A stretch of DNA of 64,000 nt. Origin: Metridium senile (lineage: Eukaryota; Cnidaria; Anthozoa; Actiniaria; Metridiidae). Positions 54,160 through 64,000 of the stretch are shown piece by piece. The translations under genes were made by a program, and so were the position numbers. Each line of letters starts with the position of its first letter. Within the stretch, counting starts at the first letter, position 1. Where the stretch lies: positions 16,443,353 to 16,507,352 of the forward strand of contig OX459105.1 of the NCBI GenBank assembly GCA_949775045.1, written 5' to 3'. The notes under the pieces are model-generated. The model was given only the letters and a program-made list of their open reading frames with translations, ran no database searches and had not been told where the DNA came from.

Positions 54160-55000
54160 AAGTTTTCAACCAAGCTTAGCCGAAGAAAGTTTGAAAAGAT
54201 TCTATGATCTTAATTAAAATAGAATGAATAATCTCGCCCAATTCTAAACACTTTTATAGAGTCTTTCATCTAAGCTAAGCTGAAGTACAAAGGTTCACAA
54301 ATCAGTCCCAGAATAGAAAGGTTAATCTGTAAAGCCAGGAGTATTCTTTACAAGTTGTTGAAGTCGAGTATAGACATTTTATCTCTACTATAATGCCTTT
54401 ATAACATAATACAGTTACTGAACTCTGAGAGCCTTTGTACTCTGTGAAAAGCTTGAATATTTAATAACAATTGCCATCACTGCGGCAGAGGAAAGTAGCT
54501 GCGATCAAACTTTGCTGGTGGGGATTGAGCTCTTACAAGGGAGGTTGGCGTAAGGGTGGGTTGGAAACTGCACAAAAATATTGACAAAAACCGCATAATC
54601 GCACCAAAATTTGCTAAAAACAGCAACCGCAAGATTTTATAACCGCAAAACCGCAAATATCAATGAAAAAAAAACACCAAAATCACACCAAAAATAACGC
54701 AAAACTGCAGACCCTTAGGCCCCCTTTTACAAGACCAGACTTTAATGTCATGCACCCTCTCAGAAGTAAACACACTTTTGGTTGTCAAATGTGTTTCTCC
54801 AACTGAGTCTCATCACCTTTTGTCACGTAAAAGTGTTTCATATTAAAACCCATTATCAAATTTTAATGGCTCCATGGCAGACTGAAACTAGTTGAAACCT
54901 CAATATTGCTGTGAACACCTTTATAATGTACAGTCGACAGTATTTCTGAGGAGGACCTACACAATGCACTGGCATTTTAGACTGGAGACTTCAACATTAA
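54160..55000. other. No gene supported
   Basis: Contains an ACCGCAAAACCGCAAA-like stretch at 54,590-54,720. Otherwise unassigned. Confidence 0.4.
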
Positions 55001-55255
55001 TGCTTATAGGTGGCTTTTACAATGTACAGGCATTTTAGTTTGGAAACCTCAATGTTGTCGAAGTGACCTACACAATGCATAGGCAAGTTTCAGACTTGAA
55101 ACCTTAACATTACTATGGGGGCCTTCACAATGTACAGGCATTTTTGACTGACTGGAAACCACAACATTGCTTTGGGGACCTACACAATGTACAGGCATTT
55201 CAGACTGGAAACCTCGACATTGTTTTTGGGTTTAGAATGTACAGGCAAGTTTTAA
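54900..55255 (+). repeat. About 57-bp tandem repeat, 5 copies
   Basis: ACACAATGTACAGGCATTTT, AGACTGGAAACCTCAACATT and GCT(T/A)TGGGGACCT recur with substitutions. Confidence 0.85.
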
Positions 55256-55689
55256 GAATACCCCTGCTCATTGAAGTTATTGATAAAATGTTCCGTTATA
55301 TTTATGTCCCCTGATGTTATCAATACGCAGATGAATATACAAAATCGCACGTGCTTATTGGTTAGGGAACTTCGGACTACTTCAATTCGATAATCACCTA
55401 CACGAATTCGCGCGCCATTAGAAATCAGAAATATACAGTTTTTCTTTAAAGTGGCTGTTTTTATTTTTTTGAAATTTTCACCAGTATTTCTACTGTTTAC
55501 CATACCATACTATACAGATTTGTTGGCTGGCTAGCTTCGTGTTCATGCTGGAACACAATAGAGTTTTAACATGTATGAGAGGCTAGCCAGTCAAGAACAA
55601 TAGTTGTTCAAATTGGTCGCCATATTTCGATTCGGTGTATGGCAATGTGCTATACTATAATATATACAATGTGTACTGATCAATGCATA

Positions 55690-55800
55690 ATACGATAATT
55701 ATTCTCCTCAGGCTCGATGAATATCGGTAAAAAATAACCTCGACTTTGTCTCGATTAGTATTCGTCGATATTCACCTCGCTTGAGGTAAATAGTTGTTAA
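55690..55800. repeat. Interspersed repeat family D
   Basis: CTCAGGCTCGATGAATATCG, GACTTTGTCTCGATTA and CGATATTCACCTCG form an imperfect palindrome. A second copy is at 59,468-59,545. Confidence 0.7.
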
Positions 55801-56145
55801 ATACTCAAGTCTTAAACTAAACCAAACAACCATCGAGAGCCCCTTAGTGACAAACGAGTCGTTTAAATAGGTGCATAATTTGTCTAAGCACTTCCTCTAT
55901 CGATAAGATTGCACCAGATATCGTTAAAGTTTATAAATAATCCGTATTATGATAACAGAACTGCGTCGTAAACACGAAAAGGTATTAAAGGAACGTTCCA
56001 TTAGATAACTGATGGGGGGAGGGGGGGAGGGGATTCCGAAAAAAATATCAAAAACAGCCTAGCCTTAAAATATAATATTGTGCAGAACAACAAAAACTGA
56101 AAACAAATATCGTGCAAAGCAGAAAAAAATATTCTAAGTAAGTAA

Positions 56146-56358
56146 GGGACCGGGCACAAAGTTTCAACATTTGCTTCAATATCCGTTCGATTTTGTTGAA
56201 AGGCAATGTTTAAACCCTTTTAAACTCGTTCAACATTATTGAAACGTGTTGAATCGATGTTTAATTGATGTTGAAAGAGTTTGAAAGCGTTTAAACATTG
56301 CCATTCAACAAAATCGAACGGATGTTGAAGCAAATGTTGAAGCCGTTTGCCCGGGCCC
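56146..56358. mobile_element. 213-bp Harbinger-type MITE
   Basis: Left end GGGACCGGGCACAAAGTTTC, right end complement GGGCCCGGGCAAACGGCTTC. Arms pair through CAACATTTGCTTCAA and CCGTTCGATTTTGTTGAA. TAA on both sides (56,143-56,145 and 56,359-56,361) and GGG termini fit PIF/Harbinger. Confidence 0.8.
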
Positions 56359-56809
56359 TAAGCGTCTTTATCTAATGAGGGTTAACATAGTTACTGGTTG
56401 CCCAGCTGAGTTTTCACTAATTCTGCTCAGCCTCGAGGGAAAGAAGAATATCCTGCAGCGAAAAATTACCCAACACCCCCATCAAATATCTAATGGTCCG
56501 TCCCTAATTGCCTTAAGTTCTATTTCTCAGTGTGTACGTGCCCTGGATAAGAGGTGGATATAAGACAGTGTTTACTTCTCGTATCTTTTAATGAAATAGC
56601 ATCACGAATCAATAATTCTAAATATTCACCTCTGAGGGAATGTACTTCCAAATTGACCGATAGTTGTTTTTTTAATTACAAAAAACAAATTGTGTATGAT
56701 TGTGCTCGTCGCTGAATATTTGGCAATTACATGTAATTCCAATCATAGAAGCCCGAAAAAATTTCGGGAATTCAAATAATCAATTGCAAATCGATCGCAA
56801 AGTATATTT

Positions 56810-57045
56810 GATTCAGTGTACATGTATGAGTGATTAGACAGTCCAGAACAATAGTTATTCAAATTGGTCAACATATTTCAATTCAGTGTACATGTATGAG
56901 AGGCTAGTCAGTCCAGAGCAATAGTTATTCAAATTGGTCAACATATTTCAATTCAGTGTACATGTATGAGAGGCTAGTCAGTCCAGAGCAATAGTTATTC
57001 AAATTGGTCAACATATTTCAATTCAGTGTACATGTATGAGAGGCT
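56810..57045 (+). repeat. 70-bp tandem repeat, 4 copies
   Basis: CATGTATGAG recurs at 56,821, 56,891, 56,961 and 57,031 with CAATAGTTATTCAAATTGGT between. A related single copy is at 55,570-55,625. Confidence 0.92.
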
Positions 57046-57059
57046 AGTTTTTTTGTCAG

Positions 57060-57899
57060 AATTATAAAATATTTGAGATACTACACGCGCTGTGATTGGC
57101 TGGCTACCATGTTTATATCAGACCCGCTCAGCCTTGTATACTTTATACTAATAACAGCAAGGAAATGTAGAGCACTCGAGTAGTCGAAGAAACATGCACT
57201 CGCCTACGCCTCGTGTTTCTTTACGACTTCTCTCTTGCTGTACAGTTCCCAGCGTGTTTATATCACAGTATATGGACACACGCGCTGTTTTATATTCCTT
57301 AAAGAAAAAGAGTTATATATGGATTGCATGCAATTACATGTAATGACTATTAAGATAACATACTTATGCCCTCTTTTTATCGCTATACAAATAAACCTCG
57401 ATGTCACATTGGTCTAACAGAAATATTTTTCTTTTTTACGTCACGAGTGGCAGGACACAAATAGTTTCATGATAAGGGTCTTACAAGATATTTTTAATAT
57501 GTGAGGACGTGACTAGTTACAGGAGTACATGCTAAAAGGTGAATATTTTACAATATTTATCCTCGTTAACCCATTAATTGAGTTCGTTTATATTTATTAT
57601 CACTAGTTTTATCAAAGAGCAAAGACATCTCAACCGTGAAATATAGTCAAGCACGTTACTACCTAATAGTATTTATTTAATGACTATTAGTCACTATCGT
57701 TCAATCAAATGCAATGGAAACTGAATGCCGCCATCGTAGCAATTTTTTTTTTTTCATGGATATAGTGCTTGCTCTCTTTTACACAATAGCACTTTCAATT
57801 GATTATACAGTGGTACCTCTTTTAAGCGGTCACCCTCGGAACTTTCCAAAGTGGCCGCTTAATAGAGGTTGACAGCTGAATAGAGGTATAGAATAGGGT
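57060..57899. other. Unassigned; pogo/Tigger-like terminal sequence at 57,810
   Basis: CAGTGGTACCTCTTTTAAGC after TA resembles the terminal repeat of pogo/Tigger-type elements, and TGGCCGCTTAATAGAGGT is its inverted partner 40 bp on. The remainder is unassigned. Confidence 0.45.
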
Positions 57900-58120
57900 T
57901 AGTGTTTGTGCTCTATTCCACAGTATCAATTTTATTATATTTCATGGATATAGTGTTTGCGCTCTATTCCACAGTATCAATTTTATTATATTTCATGGAT
58001 ACAGTGTTTGCACTCTATTCCACAGTAGCAATCTGATTCTATTTCATAGATATAGTGTTTGTGCTCTATTCCACAGTAGCAATTTTATTATACTTCATGG
58101 ATATAGTGTTTGCAGTCTAT
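57900..58120 (+). repeat. About 51-bp tandem repeat, 5 copies
   Basis: TATAGTGTTTG(T/C)GCTCTATTC, CACAGTA(T/G)CAAT, TTTATTATATTTCATGG. Confidence 0.9.
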
Positions 58121-58289
58121 TATTATAAAAAAAAAATACGTGCTTCCTTTTGAGATCTCACTTAGTGAACACTTCATAATATTTACCCCTCTTAGTTCGT
58201 GTGGTAGGTAAATATGTCTAAGGATTGACCTTGTGATAAATATTTCCCCATATCGACCCCTTTTGATATGAGGGCAATATCGCACATAA

Positions 58290-58660
58290 AAAGAACAAGC
58301 CAAGTGCGTCGGTGTTTCTAAGAAAACATTCAACAAAAAGAGGTAACCCTACACCGTGCTCTGCGACAGAGTTACTAAGAAAAGAGAACAAAAAACAGTA
58401 AATTATACTGATACACCTAATAATGAGAAGTAACAAGAAAAATACGTCGGTGCTTCGAAGAAAGCAAAAAGTGGTAACTCTACACCGTAAACTGTGAAAG
58501 TGTTACTAAGAAAAGAGAACACAAATATATATACCTAATAATGAAAAGTAACAAGAAAAAAAAAGCAAAAAGTGGTAACTCTACACCGTAAACTGTGAAA
58601 GTGTTACTAAGAAAAGAGAACACAAATATATACACCTAATAATGAAAAGTAATAAGAAAA
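58290..58660 (+). repeat. About 105-115-bp tandem repeat, 3 copies
   Basis: GTAAC(C/T)CTACACCGT, GTTACTAAGAAAAGAGAACA and ACCTAATAATGA(A/G)AAGTAAC recur. The GCGTCGGTGTTTCTAAG start links it to the 43,080 array. Confidence 0.85.
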
Positions 58661-59467
58661 ATACGTGATGCTTCGATCGACGAAAACAACTATACTATAA
58701 AAAACAGTAACCCTAAATTCGAAAATGGTAAATAAAAACAGATTAAAGTATCCCAATTGATATTTTTTAAATTCTTTTTGTTTGTGCTTTAAATATAAGT
58801 TATATAAGTTAATGAAGAGCTGAGTGATGTCTGACGTCAGTTCAGCATATATTACGCTATTGCGGATCCACGCGTCTTGTTTTAGACATATCATGTCTAT
58901 TTATCACACAAACATTGCACGTAGTTTTGAGCGAAATACCACATGTACGTCAGAGTATGTTGACTGATTACATTAGCCGAAGCATGGCTCTTTCCGTAAC
59001 CTATCAGCAGCCTAAGAACCTATGACGTAAGGAGAATGTTGTTTATCACAGTTTGTATAGGGGAGGGGAGGGGAGGGAAGAATAAACCTTATGACGTATA
59101 GAGACTGTCTGAGTTGTTTCAGTCACAGTTTGTATAGGGGGAGGGGAGGGTTGTGAAGTTTAAACCTATTGATAATAATTTCATTCAGTGACCACCAAGG
59201 ATAGTAATTGAAGTGCAAATGTACCATAACTAGTGGTCAGTATAATCAAAAATTTAAATGTTTGATAGCAAGAGGTTTTTAAAACTGCATTTCGTATAAA
59301 CAGACAAGTGATTATAGTAAATCGCGCGCGGTGATTGGTCGAGAAATTCACACTATTTCTCGTGCGATAATTCGACCTACAGTGTTTCGCGCGCTTTTTC
59401 TTTAAAAAGAGCTGGTTATTTTTACTTTTTGAAATAATCCCTTTTGTGCGTAATCATATTAAAACAA

Positions 59468-59545
59468 TTATCCACCTCAGGCTCAGTGAATATCGGTGAA
59501 TAATAATTTTGACTCTGTCTCGGTTATTATTCAACGATATTCACG
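59468..59545. repeat. Family D copy
   Basis: CACCTCAGGCTCAGTGAATA, TTTTGACTCTGTCTCGGTTA and CAACGATATTCACGG. Confidence 0.7.
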
Positions 59546-59659
59546 GCGAAAAATTGTCAATTAGTAAACAAACAGTTAAAAATCTATTGTATTCTTAATG
59601 CAAAGTCTATACTCAAAGTTCCCTCGCTATAAAGCGTTGAAACTGAGAAAACTTTAATA

Positions 59660-60112
59660 ATGGACAAAGTTACCCGGAGGAAGGGGGATACTTCCCTTGT
59701 CCAAAAGGTAGGGGCTACAACAAGTGATACGTGGTTCTTTCAATTGTTTCAGTTGAAATTTATACTGTATATTCTATACTATATGATGAGTAACAATGGA
59801 CATGATATCTATGTTACAAGTAATGCTAGTATCAAGCATTTTAGAACAAACTTATGTGCATGGTGTCACGTGACATTTCTTTTAGTGTTAACGTCTTCTC
59901 TTGGCCAGGACAATGTTAATGACGTTGACTGTATAAACTTATTTCAAAATTCGTTGTCGCGGATTAAGCAACAAGCACTCAGCCAAGACCGAAATGAATG
60001 TTGGTTTTTCGCTGGTATTGTATCAGACTTGTTTTCTAAAGAATTTGAAGGAATACCAAACTGTGGGCTCTTTGTCGGTGTATCATTTCCTGAATTTAAG
60101 GAGACTATATAG
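59660..60112 (+). CDS. Open frame with signal-like helix, 150 codons, uncertain exon
   Basis: The second half reads LCAWCHVTFLLVLTSSLGQD, a signal-peptide-like segment. It is followed by NDVDCINLFQNSLSRIKQQA, QDRNECWFFAGIVSDLFSKE and a short Cys-containing tail. Three cysteines and the hydrophobic leader suggest a small secreted protein or first exon. A degenerate inverted copy of its 3' half lies at 60,183-60,345. No family is recognised. Confidence 0.35.
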   Translation: MDKVTRRKGDTSLVQKVGATTSDTWFFQLFQLKFILYILYYMMSNNGHDIYVTSNASIKHFRTNLCAWCHVTFLLVLTSSLGQDNVNDVDCINLFQNSLSRIKQQALSQDRNECWFFAGIVSDLFSKEFEGIPNCGLFVGVSFPEFKETI

Positions 60113-60149
60113 AACGTACAGAACGCATAGAACGTACGATATCATATAT

Positions 60150-60194
<45 letters not shown>

Positions 60195-60345
60195 CTTAAA
60201 TTCAGGAAATGATACACTGAGAAAGAGCCAAACTGTGTTATTGTATTACAATCAATTTTGTTGATAACAAGTGTAGTTTCAATATATTACCAGCACATAA
60301 CCTGCATTCATTTCGGTCTTGGCGTGATGCTCGTTGCTTAAAATG
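59955..60345. repeat. Inverted duplication around an (AT)n hinge
   Basis: GTATCATTTCCTGAATTTAA followed by GGAGACTATAT at 60,078-60,108 is repeated in inverse at 60,185-60,215. GCCAAGACCGAAATGAATG at 59,981 is repeated in inverse at 60,310-60,330. The hinge is (AT)n at about 60,146-60,188. The arms are diverged in the middle. Confidence 0.85.
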
Positions 60346-60384
60346 CATCTCACACCTAATACAACTAGACGCACTTAGTGCGTT

Positions 60385-60860
60385 TACTCAGGCTACGTCA
60401 TAGAGTACTATTTGATAGGTGGTTTAACTGTGGCATTACGTCATGCAAGTGTAATCTCGTAACAACGATAGACCCATAGATAGAAAAGGTAAACCTAGAC
60501 TCAGGCCCCCCTGCGGGGTAGCCTGAGTAATAATTTCTGTATCGATTCTACATGAAGTGAATAGTGAAGAATAGTATTAGGGGTGAGATGCACTTCAGGC
60601 GAGATAAAGTATAGGGGGCTTTCATTTATTAGTATATGGGGAGTCGGCAATACAAAGGAGGGTCGCGTTATTTTCGGAAGCTATATAGGGGGAGGGGGGT
60701 TGTCACAAATTGTAAGCAGCTTTAGTAATAAACTGGGCAAATATAGGGGGAGTTATGATATTTTTTGCCAACCAGGAAGGAGGGGTATTATTTATTTTGC
60801 CGCGACCCCCCCTCCCCCCCCCCCCTATACACTAATAAATGAATGCCCCCTTTAACAAGT
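60385..60860. repeat. Two nested foldback segments
   Basis: TACTCAGGCTAC (60,388) pairs with GTAGCCTGAGTA (60,520). GGGGCTTTCATTTATTAGTA (60,615) pairs with ACTAATAAATGAATGCCCC (60,828), with G-runs and C-runs just inside. Both look like small non-autonomous elements or remnants. Confidence 0.6.
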
Positions 60861-60882
60861 GAATATTCTCCCATACTTTATA

Positions 60883-61115
60883 CTAAGGGCCAGTCGGCTT
60901 CTCACATATGAAGGTCCTCTCCTCGTCGCATTTCCTAGTCATCCACTTTCCATTTCTATCCATTGCAACACAGCTCGGTGTAGTTGGTACTTCGTCGGGT
61001 TGGTAGATAGTAAAAGGGATGTATTGACCATTAGGTGTACCATCAGACCATCTTACCTTCGTGATGTCCGTCAGATTACCTCTTAGGCCAAGCCATGGTC
61101 CTTCCTTTATGGAGT
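60883..61115 (-). CDS. C-type lectin domain, C-terminal half (last exon)
   Basis: Translation on the minus strand: DSIKEGPWLGLRGNL, then VRWSDGTPNGQY, ending RKCDEERTFICEKPTGP and TAG. The WLGL, W(S)DG and C..ER.FICE spacing is the standard second half of a CTLD, with conserved Cys in SCVAMDRNGKW, RKCD and FICE. The acceptor CTTACTACAG just upstream gives phase 1 and matches the donor of the laminin-G-like exon at 62,403. An alternative start at 61,146 (after GAGTAG) would add LANQSVYLTT but break that phase. The first half of the domain is not visible, so either an exon is missing or the gene is truncated. Confidence 0.7.
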
Positions 61116-61186
61116 CTGTAGTAAGATAAACACTTTGGTTGGCCAACTACTCATTCATCGTGTATTCATGTATTCATTGATGTATT

Positions 61187-61965
61187 GATGTATCCATCCA
61201 TCCATCCATCCATCCATCCATCCATCCATCCATCCATCCATCCATCCATCCATTCAATCAATCAAAGCCTTTTAAGGACGAGAATAAATGTATTCATTCA
61301 ATTATTTATTCATTCATTCATCGATATACCCATCCAATCATCCATTGATTAATTCATTTATAATTCATTTATTATTTTTTTATTCATCCACCAATTTATT
61401 CATTCATTCATTCATCTATTCATTCATCCATTCATTCACTTATTCATCCATATATCTATTCATTCATCCATTCATTCACTTATTCATCCATATATCTATT
61501 CATTCATCCATTCATCCACTTATTCATCCATATATCTATTCATTCATCCATTCATCCACTTATTCATCCACTTATTCATCCATATATCTATTCATTCATC
61601 CATTCATCCACTTATTCATCCATATATCTATTCATTCATCCATTCATTCACTTATTCATCCATATATCTATTCATTCATCCATTCATCCACTTATTCATC
61701 CATATATCTATTCATTCATCCATTCATTCACTTATTCATCCATATATCTATTCATTCATCCATTCATCCACTTATTCATCCATATATCTATTCATTCATC
61801 CATTCATTCACTTATTCATCCATATATCTATTCATTCATCCATTCATCCACTTATTCATCCATATATCTATTCATTCATCCATTCATTCACTTATTTATC
61901 CATATATCTATTCATTTATTGATTATTATCTATCATTTATTCATTCATTCATTTATGCATTGATT
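61187..61965 (+). repeat. (ATCC)n followed by 40-bp/80-bp higher-order array
   Basis: A pure (ATCC)n run at 61,187-61,252. Then CTTATTCATCCATATATCTA followed by TTCATTCATCCATTCATCCA repeats about 13 times. From about 61,600, CATCCA and CATTCA endings alternate, giving an 80-bp dimer. It lies in the intron between the two lectin-gene exons. Confidence 0.93.
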
Positions 61966-62039
61966 AATTAATTAATTCAATGAACTATTTATCTAATCAT
62001 TATCCATCCATTCACTGTCATATTTCAACTATCTCTGTG

Positions 62040-62320
62040 AAGGAAGGATAGGTACTAAATATTCCGATATCGAAATCACGATTAAAAGAACCAGAATCCA
62101 TTTTATATAGTGGAATAGGGCAAGCGTTGCAAACAGACGTCACCTAGTCACATGTTCATTTCGTCGCGCACTGAAGGCATTGTTTCAAAGCATATAGCAT
62201 GATTAATGAAAACATATTTATTTGCAACGCTAACCCTATATCACCGTACAAAAATGGTTCTTGGTTCTTTTAATCGTGATTTCGATATCGGAATTGTATT
62301 TAGCACCTATCCTTCTTCTA
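62040..62320. mobile_element. Foldback element inside the lectin-gene intron
   Basis: GAAGGATAGGT(A/G)CTAAATA, CCGATATCGAAATCACGATT and AAAAGAACCA occur at the left and, inverted, at the right, with GCGTTGCAA also paired. Arms are about 85 bp. No target duplication is assigned. Confidence 0.75.
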
Positions 62321-62402
62321 GAGACGACCACAAAAAATTTCATGTCATATGCACTTTAAATAATAGTTATAGATTTCTAAATGAATATTAAGTCACGCCT
62401 AC

Positions 62403-62723
62403 CCTTCATTTGCTGGATTTTTTTAGTGACAAGGTCATCGTTAAACAGCATGAGGTCTTTGATATGTCCTTTGAAGTTGAGCTGGCTACTTTGCCAGTTG
62501 TTCATGGCAACACCAAGCTGGTAGTAAGTGCGTGGTTTAGGTGAAGGGGGTGGATGTTTGACCGATAGCTTTTCTACATCTTTGCCATCGATCAGTATTT
62601 TTATTTCAAACTCTGTCGCTTTCTTGAATTTGAATTTCACTGCAAGATGCGTCCAGATGTTTGGAGTCACGGTCTCACTAACAACAGAAATGCAAGGTTT
62701 AAAAACTTTTTCCAAATTCATGA
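62403..62723 (-). CDS. Laminin-G/pentraxin-like domain exon
   Basis: Minus-strand reading: VFKPCISVVSETVTPNIWTH, LAVKFKFKK, EFEIKILIDGKDVEKLSV, then FKGHIKDLMLFNDDLVTKKI. The W.HLA..F pattern, a strand with IDG, and GHIKDLMLFND are typical of concanavalin-like LamG/pentraxin folds in extracellular proteins. The exon lies between acceptor ATTAG (62,724-62,728 complement) and donor AAGG|GTAGGC at 62,403, exiting in phase 1. It most likely belongs to the same gene as the lectin exon. Upstream exons are outside the window or unseen. Confidence 0.7.
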
Positions 62724-62743
62724 CTAATTAATATATATATGCA

Positions 62744-63063
62744 ACACAGCGGTCAAACGACTACGCATGCGCGAAAAAAACAAGTAAAATGATCCAGCCA
62801 CAACCTCGTTCCCAGGCTTTAGCACGGACTCTATATAAAACGATGGATTGGACGACTTTCATCGCTTTTTTCTCAAAATATAAACAAAAATAGAAAAGTA
62901 TAGACTCATGGTAGCTTTAAAATATAACAAAGGTTATGCACACGAAACTTCAAGCTTATATATTCAGGGAATTTCTTATAAATCGACTTCAAATACTTTT
63001 ACAATCCAAAATTTAGCGCTGTGAAAATTTTGCCACGCATGCGTAGTCGTTTGACCACTGTGT
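62744..63063. mobile_element. Foldback element with GGTCAAACGACTACGCATGCG ends
   Basis: ACACAGCGGTCAAACGACTA continuing CGCATGCG at the left pairs with CGCATGCGTAGTCGTTTGAC continuing CACTGTGT at the right (about 28 bp, one mismatch). The interior is AT-rich. It directly adjoins the tail of the SINE. Confidence 0.75.
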
Positions 63064-63064
63064 T

Positions 63065-63455
63065 TATATATGCCTCATTTATATAGCGCTATATCTCTCG
63101 AATAGCTCATAGCGCTTTACAATCAACTATGGAGGACTTATCGGACTGCTGAAAATCAGCAGTTTACAACCATGAGTGTTGTTAGTGAATGCCCCCGAGG
63201 CCTGACTGTTGTACCGGGAGACAATCCCCTACTCTTTGCGAACATAGCACAACAGGATCTTTAACGTCCACCTTATATAGGATTAGAGTGAAAGCAGATG
63301 GGACCTCCGGCTTTACGTCCTTATCCGAGAAGACGAGGCACATAGAGAGTAAAGCGTCTTGCCCAAGGACACAACTCAACCGCCCGGGCCGGGAATCGAA
63401 CCCAGACCAGCAGGCCCAGAATCAGATCCACTGACCACTAGACCATCACGCCTCT
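63065..63455 (-). mobile_element. tRNA-derived SINE, near full-length
   Basis: On the minus strand it starts GCGTGATGGTCTAGTGGTCA. The Pol III A box is TGGTCTAGTGG (63,435-63,445 complement) and the B box GGGTTCGATTCCC (63,391-63,403 complement). A central segment TTGTGTCCTTGGGCAAGACG, of the kind conserved in several SINE superfamilies, follows. The 3' end TTGTAAAGCGCTATGAGC..AGCGCTATATAAAT resembles a CR1/L2-type LINE tail, which would supply the enzyme for movement. Confidence 0.85.
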
Positions 63456-63504
63456 CACAATTGATGAGCACAAAACAAAGTAAATCACTGCTGTAACGGC
63501 GGTC

Positions 63505-63590
63505 TCTCTCTCCCCCAGGCCCCCTCTTCCTCCGTTTCCCTCCCCCTTCCCCCTCCCCCTTCCCCCTCCCCCTTCCCCCTCCCCCTAGAG
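63505..63590 (+). repeat. (CCCCCTTCCCC)n tract
   Basis: CCCTTCCCCCTCCC repeats, a pyrimidine tract with strong strand asymmetry. Confidence 0.9.
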
Positions 63591-64000
63591 AGCCGCTACG
63601 TAGGCTATGATATGGGGTAATGATTAATATTAAATTTGGACAGCAGATTTTGTACTAGAACTACCCATGTGCTTCAGAAATAGTGTTTATCCAAAATAAA
63701 AAGGCACTTCCATGGCGGTTAAAAAAACTCGCCTTCGCCTCGTTTTTTGAACCCGCTTCTCGGTGTTTTGATATCGGATGAAAAGGCAGTCTTCCCCGTG
63801 TTTGATCTATTACAAGTTCAAAACAGACACTTGAGAATTCGGATTATTTTAAATTATTTCAAAAGGAAGAGAACAAATGAATGACATCTATTTTAAAAGT
63901 TATATCGATTTATTTTCATTTTCAAAACTTTGATTATTTGACACCTTGACACGCCTTGGAAACCCTTTTTGAAATGGATGTTTATCTATAATTAATTCTA
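63591..64000. other. Unassigned window end
   Basis: AACTCGCCTTCGCCTCGTTT at 63,727 is similar to CACTCGCCTACGCCTCGTGT at 57,195, so a short interspersed repeat is likely. No gene is seen. Confidence 0.4.

Noticed and set aside
60883..61146. Lectin frame as an intact small gene starting at 61,146
   Set aside because: The first codon is TTG directly after an AG acceptor-like site, not an ATG; it is an exon fragment.

Overview
The window is a stretch of an animal nuclear genome. It is intron-rich, AT-rich, full of microsatellites and carries many short interspersed and foldback repeats. An invertebrate, possibly an anthozoan cnidarian, is my best guess from the style of the repeats and the vertebrate-like gene content. 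That assignment is inference and low confidence; no rRNA or mitochondrial marker is present to fix it.

Region 1 (about 1-26,709, + strand) is one large gene that I recognise as CPLANE1 (JBTS17/C5orf42), a ciliogenesis and planar-polarity protein. I could chain 28 exons from inside the gene to the stop codon. All 27 introns have GT-AG ends and compatible phases, giving about 3,482 residues with only the extreme N-terminus missing. The introns are filled with ATC/ATTC/CCTT microsatellites and foldback (MITE-like) elements. Two minisatellites are remarkable: one repeats a 5' splice site of the gene 24 times, the other repeats a 3' splice site six times.

Region 2 (about 26,710-48,000) has no host gene I can support. 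It is built from tandem repeats (50-155 bp units) and interspersed families. Inside it, at 37,005-40,438, lies a minus-strand tyrosine-recombinase retroelement of the Ngaro/PAT (DIRS-like) kind. It has split direct repeats, a degenerate recombinase reading frame and no visible reverse transcriptase, and an apparent empty target site sits next to it.

Region 3 (about 47,960-49,290) is a small, apparently intronless gene with a TATA box, coding for a basic 197-residue protein of unknown function, followed closely by two further small open frames.

Region 4 (about 49,300-59,600) is again repeat-dominated: a Mutator-type hairpin MITE with a 9-bp target duplication, a LINE 3' end, a Harbinger-type MITE and several tandem arrays.

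Region 5 (about 59,600-64,000) holds two minus-strand exons, one laminin-G-like and one the C-terminal half of a C-type lectin domain. They are probably parts of one secreted or adhesion gene. It also holds an inverted duplication of a small coding-like segment and, at the edge, a tRNA-derived SINE.

The genes do not appear functionally linked; there is no operon-like organisation.
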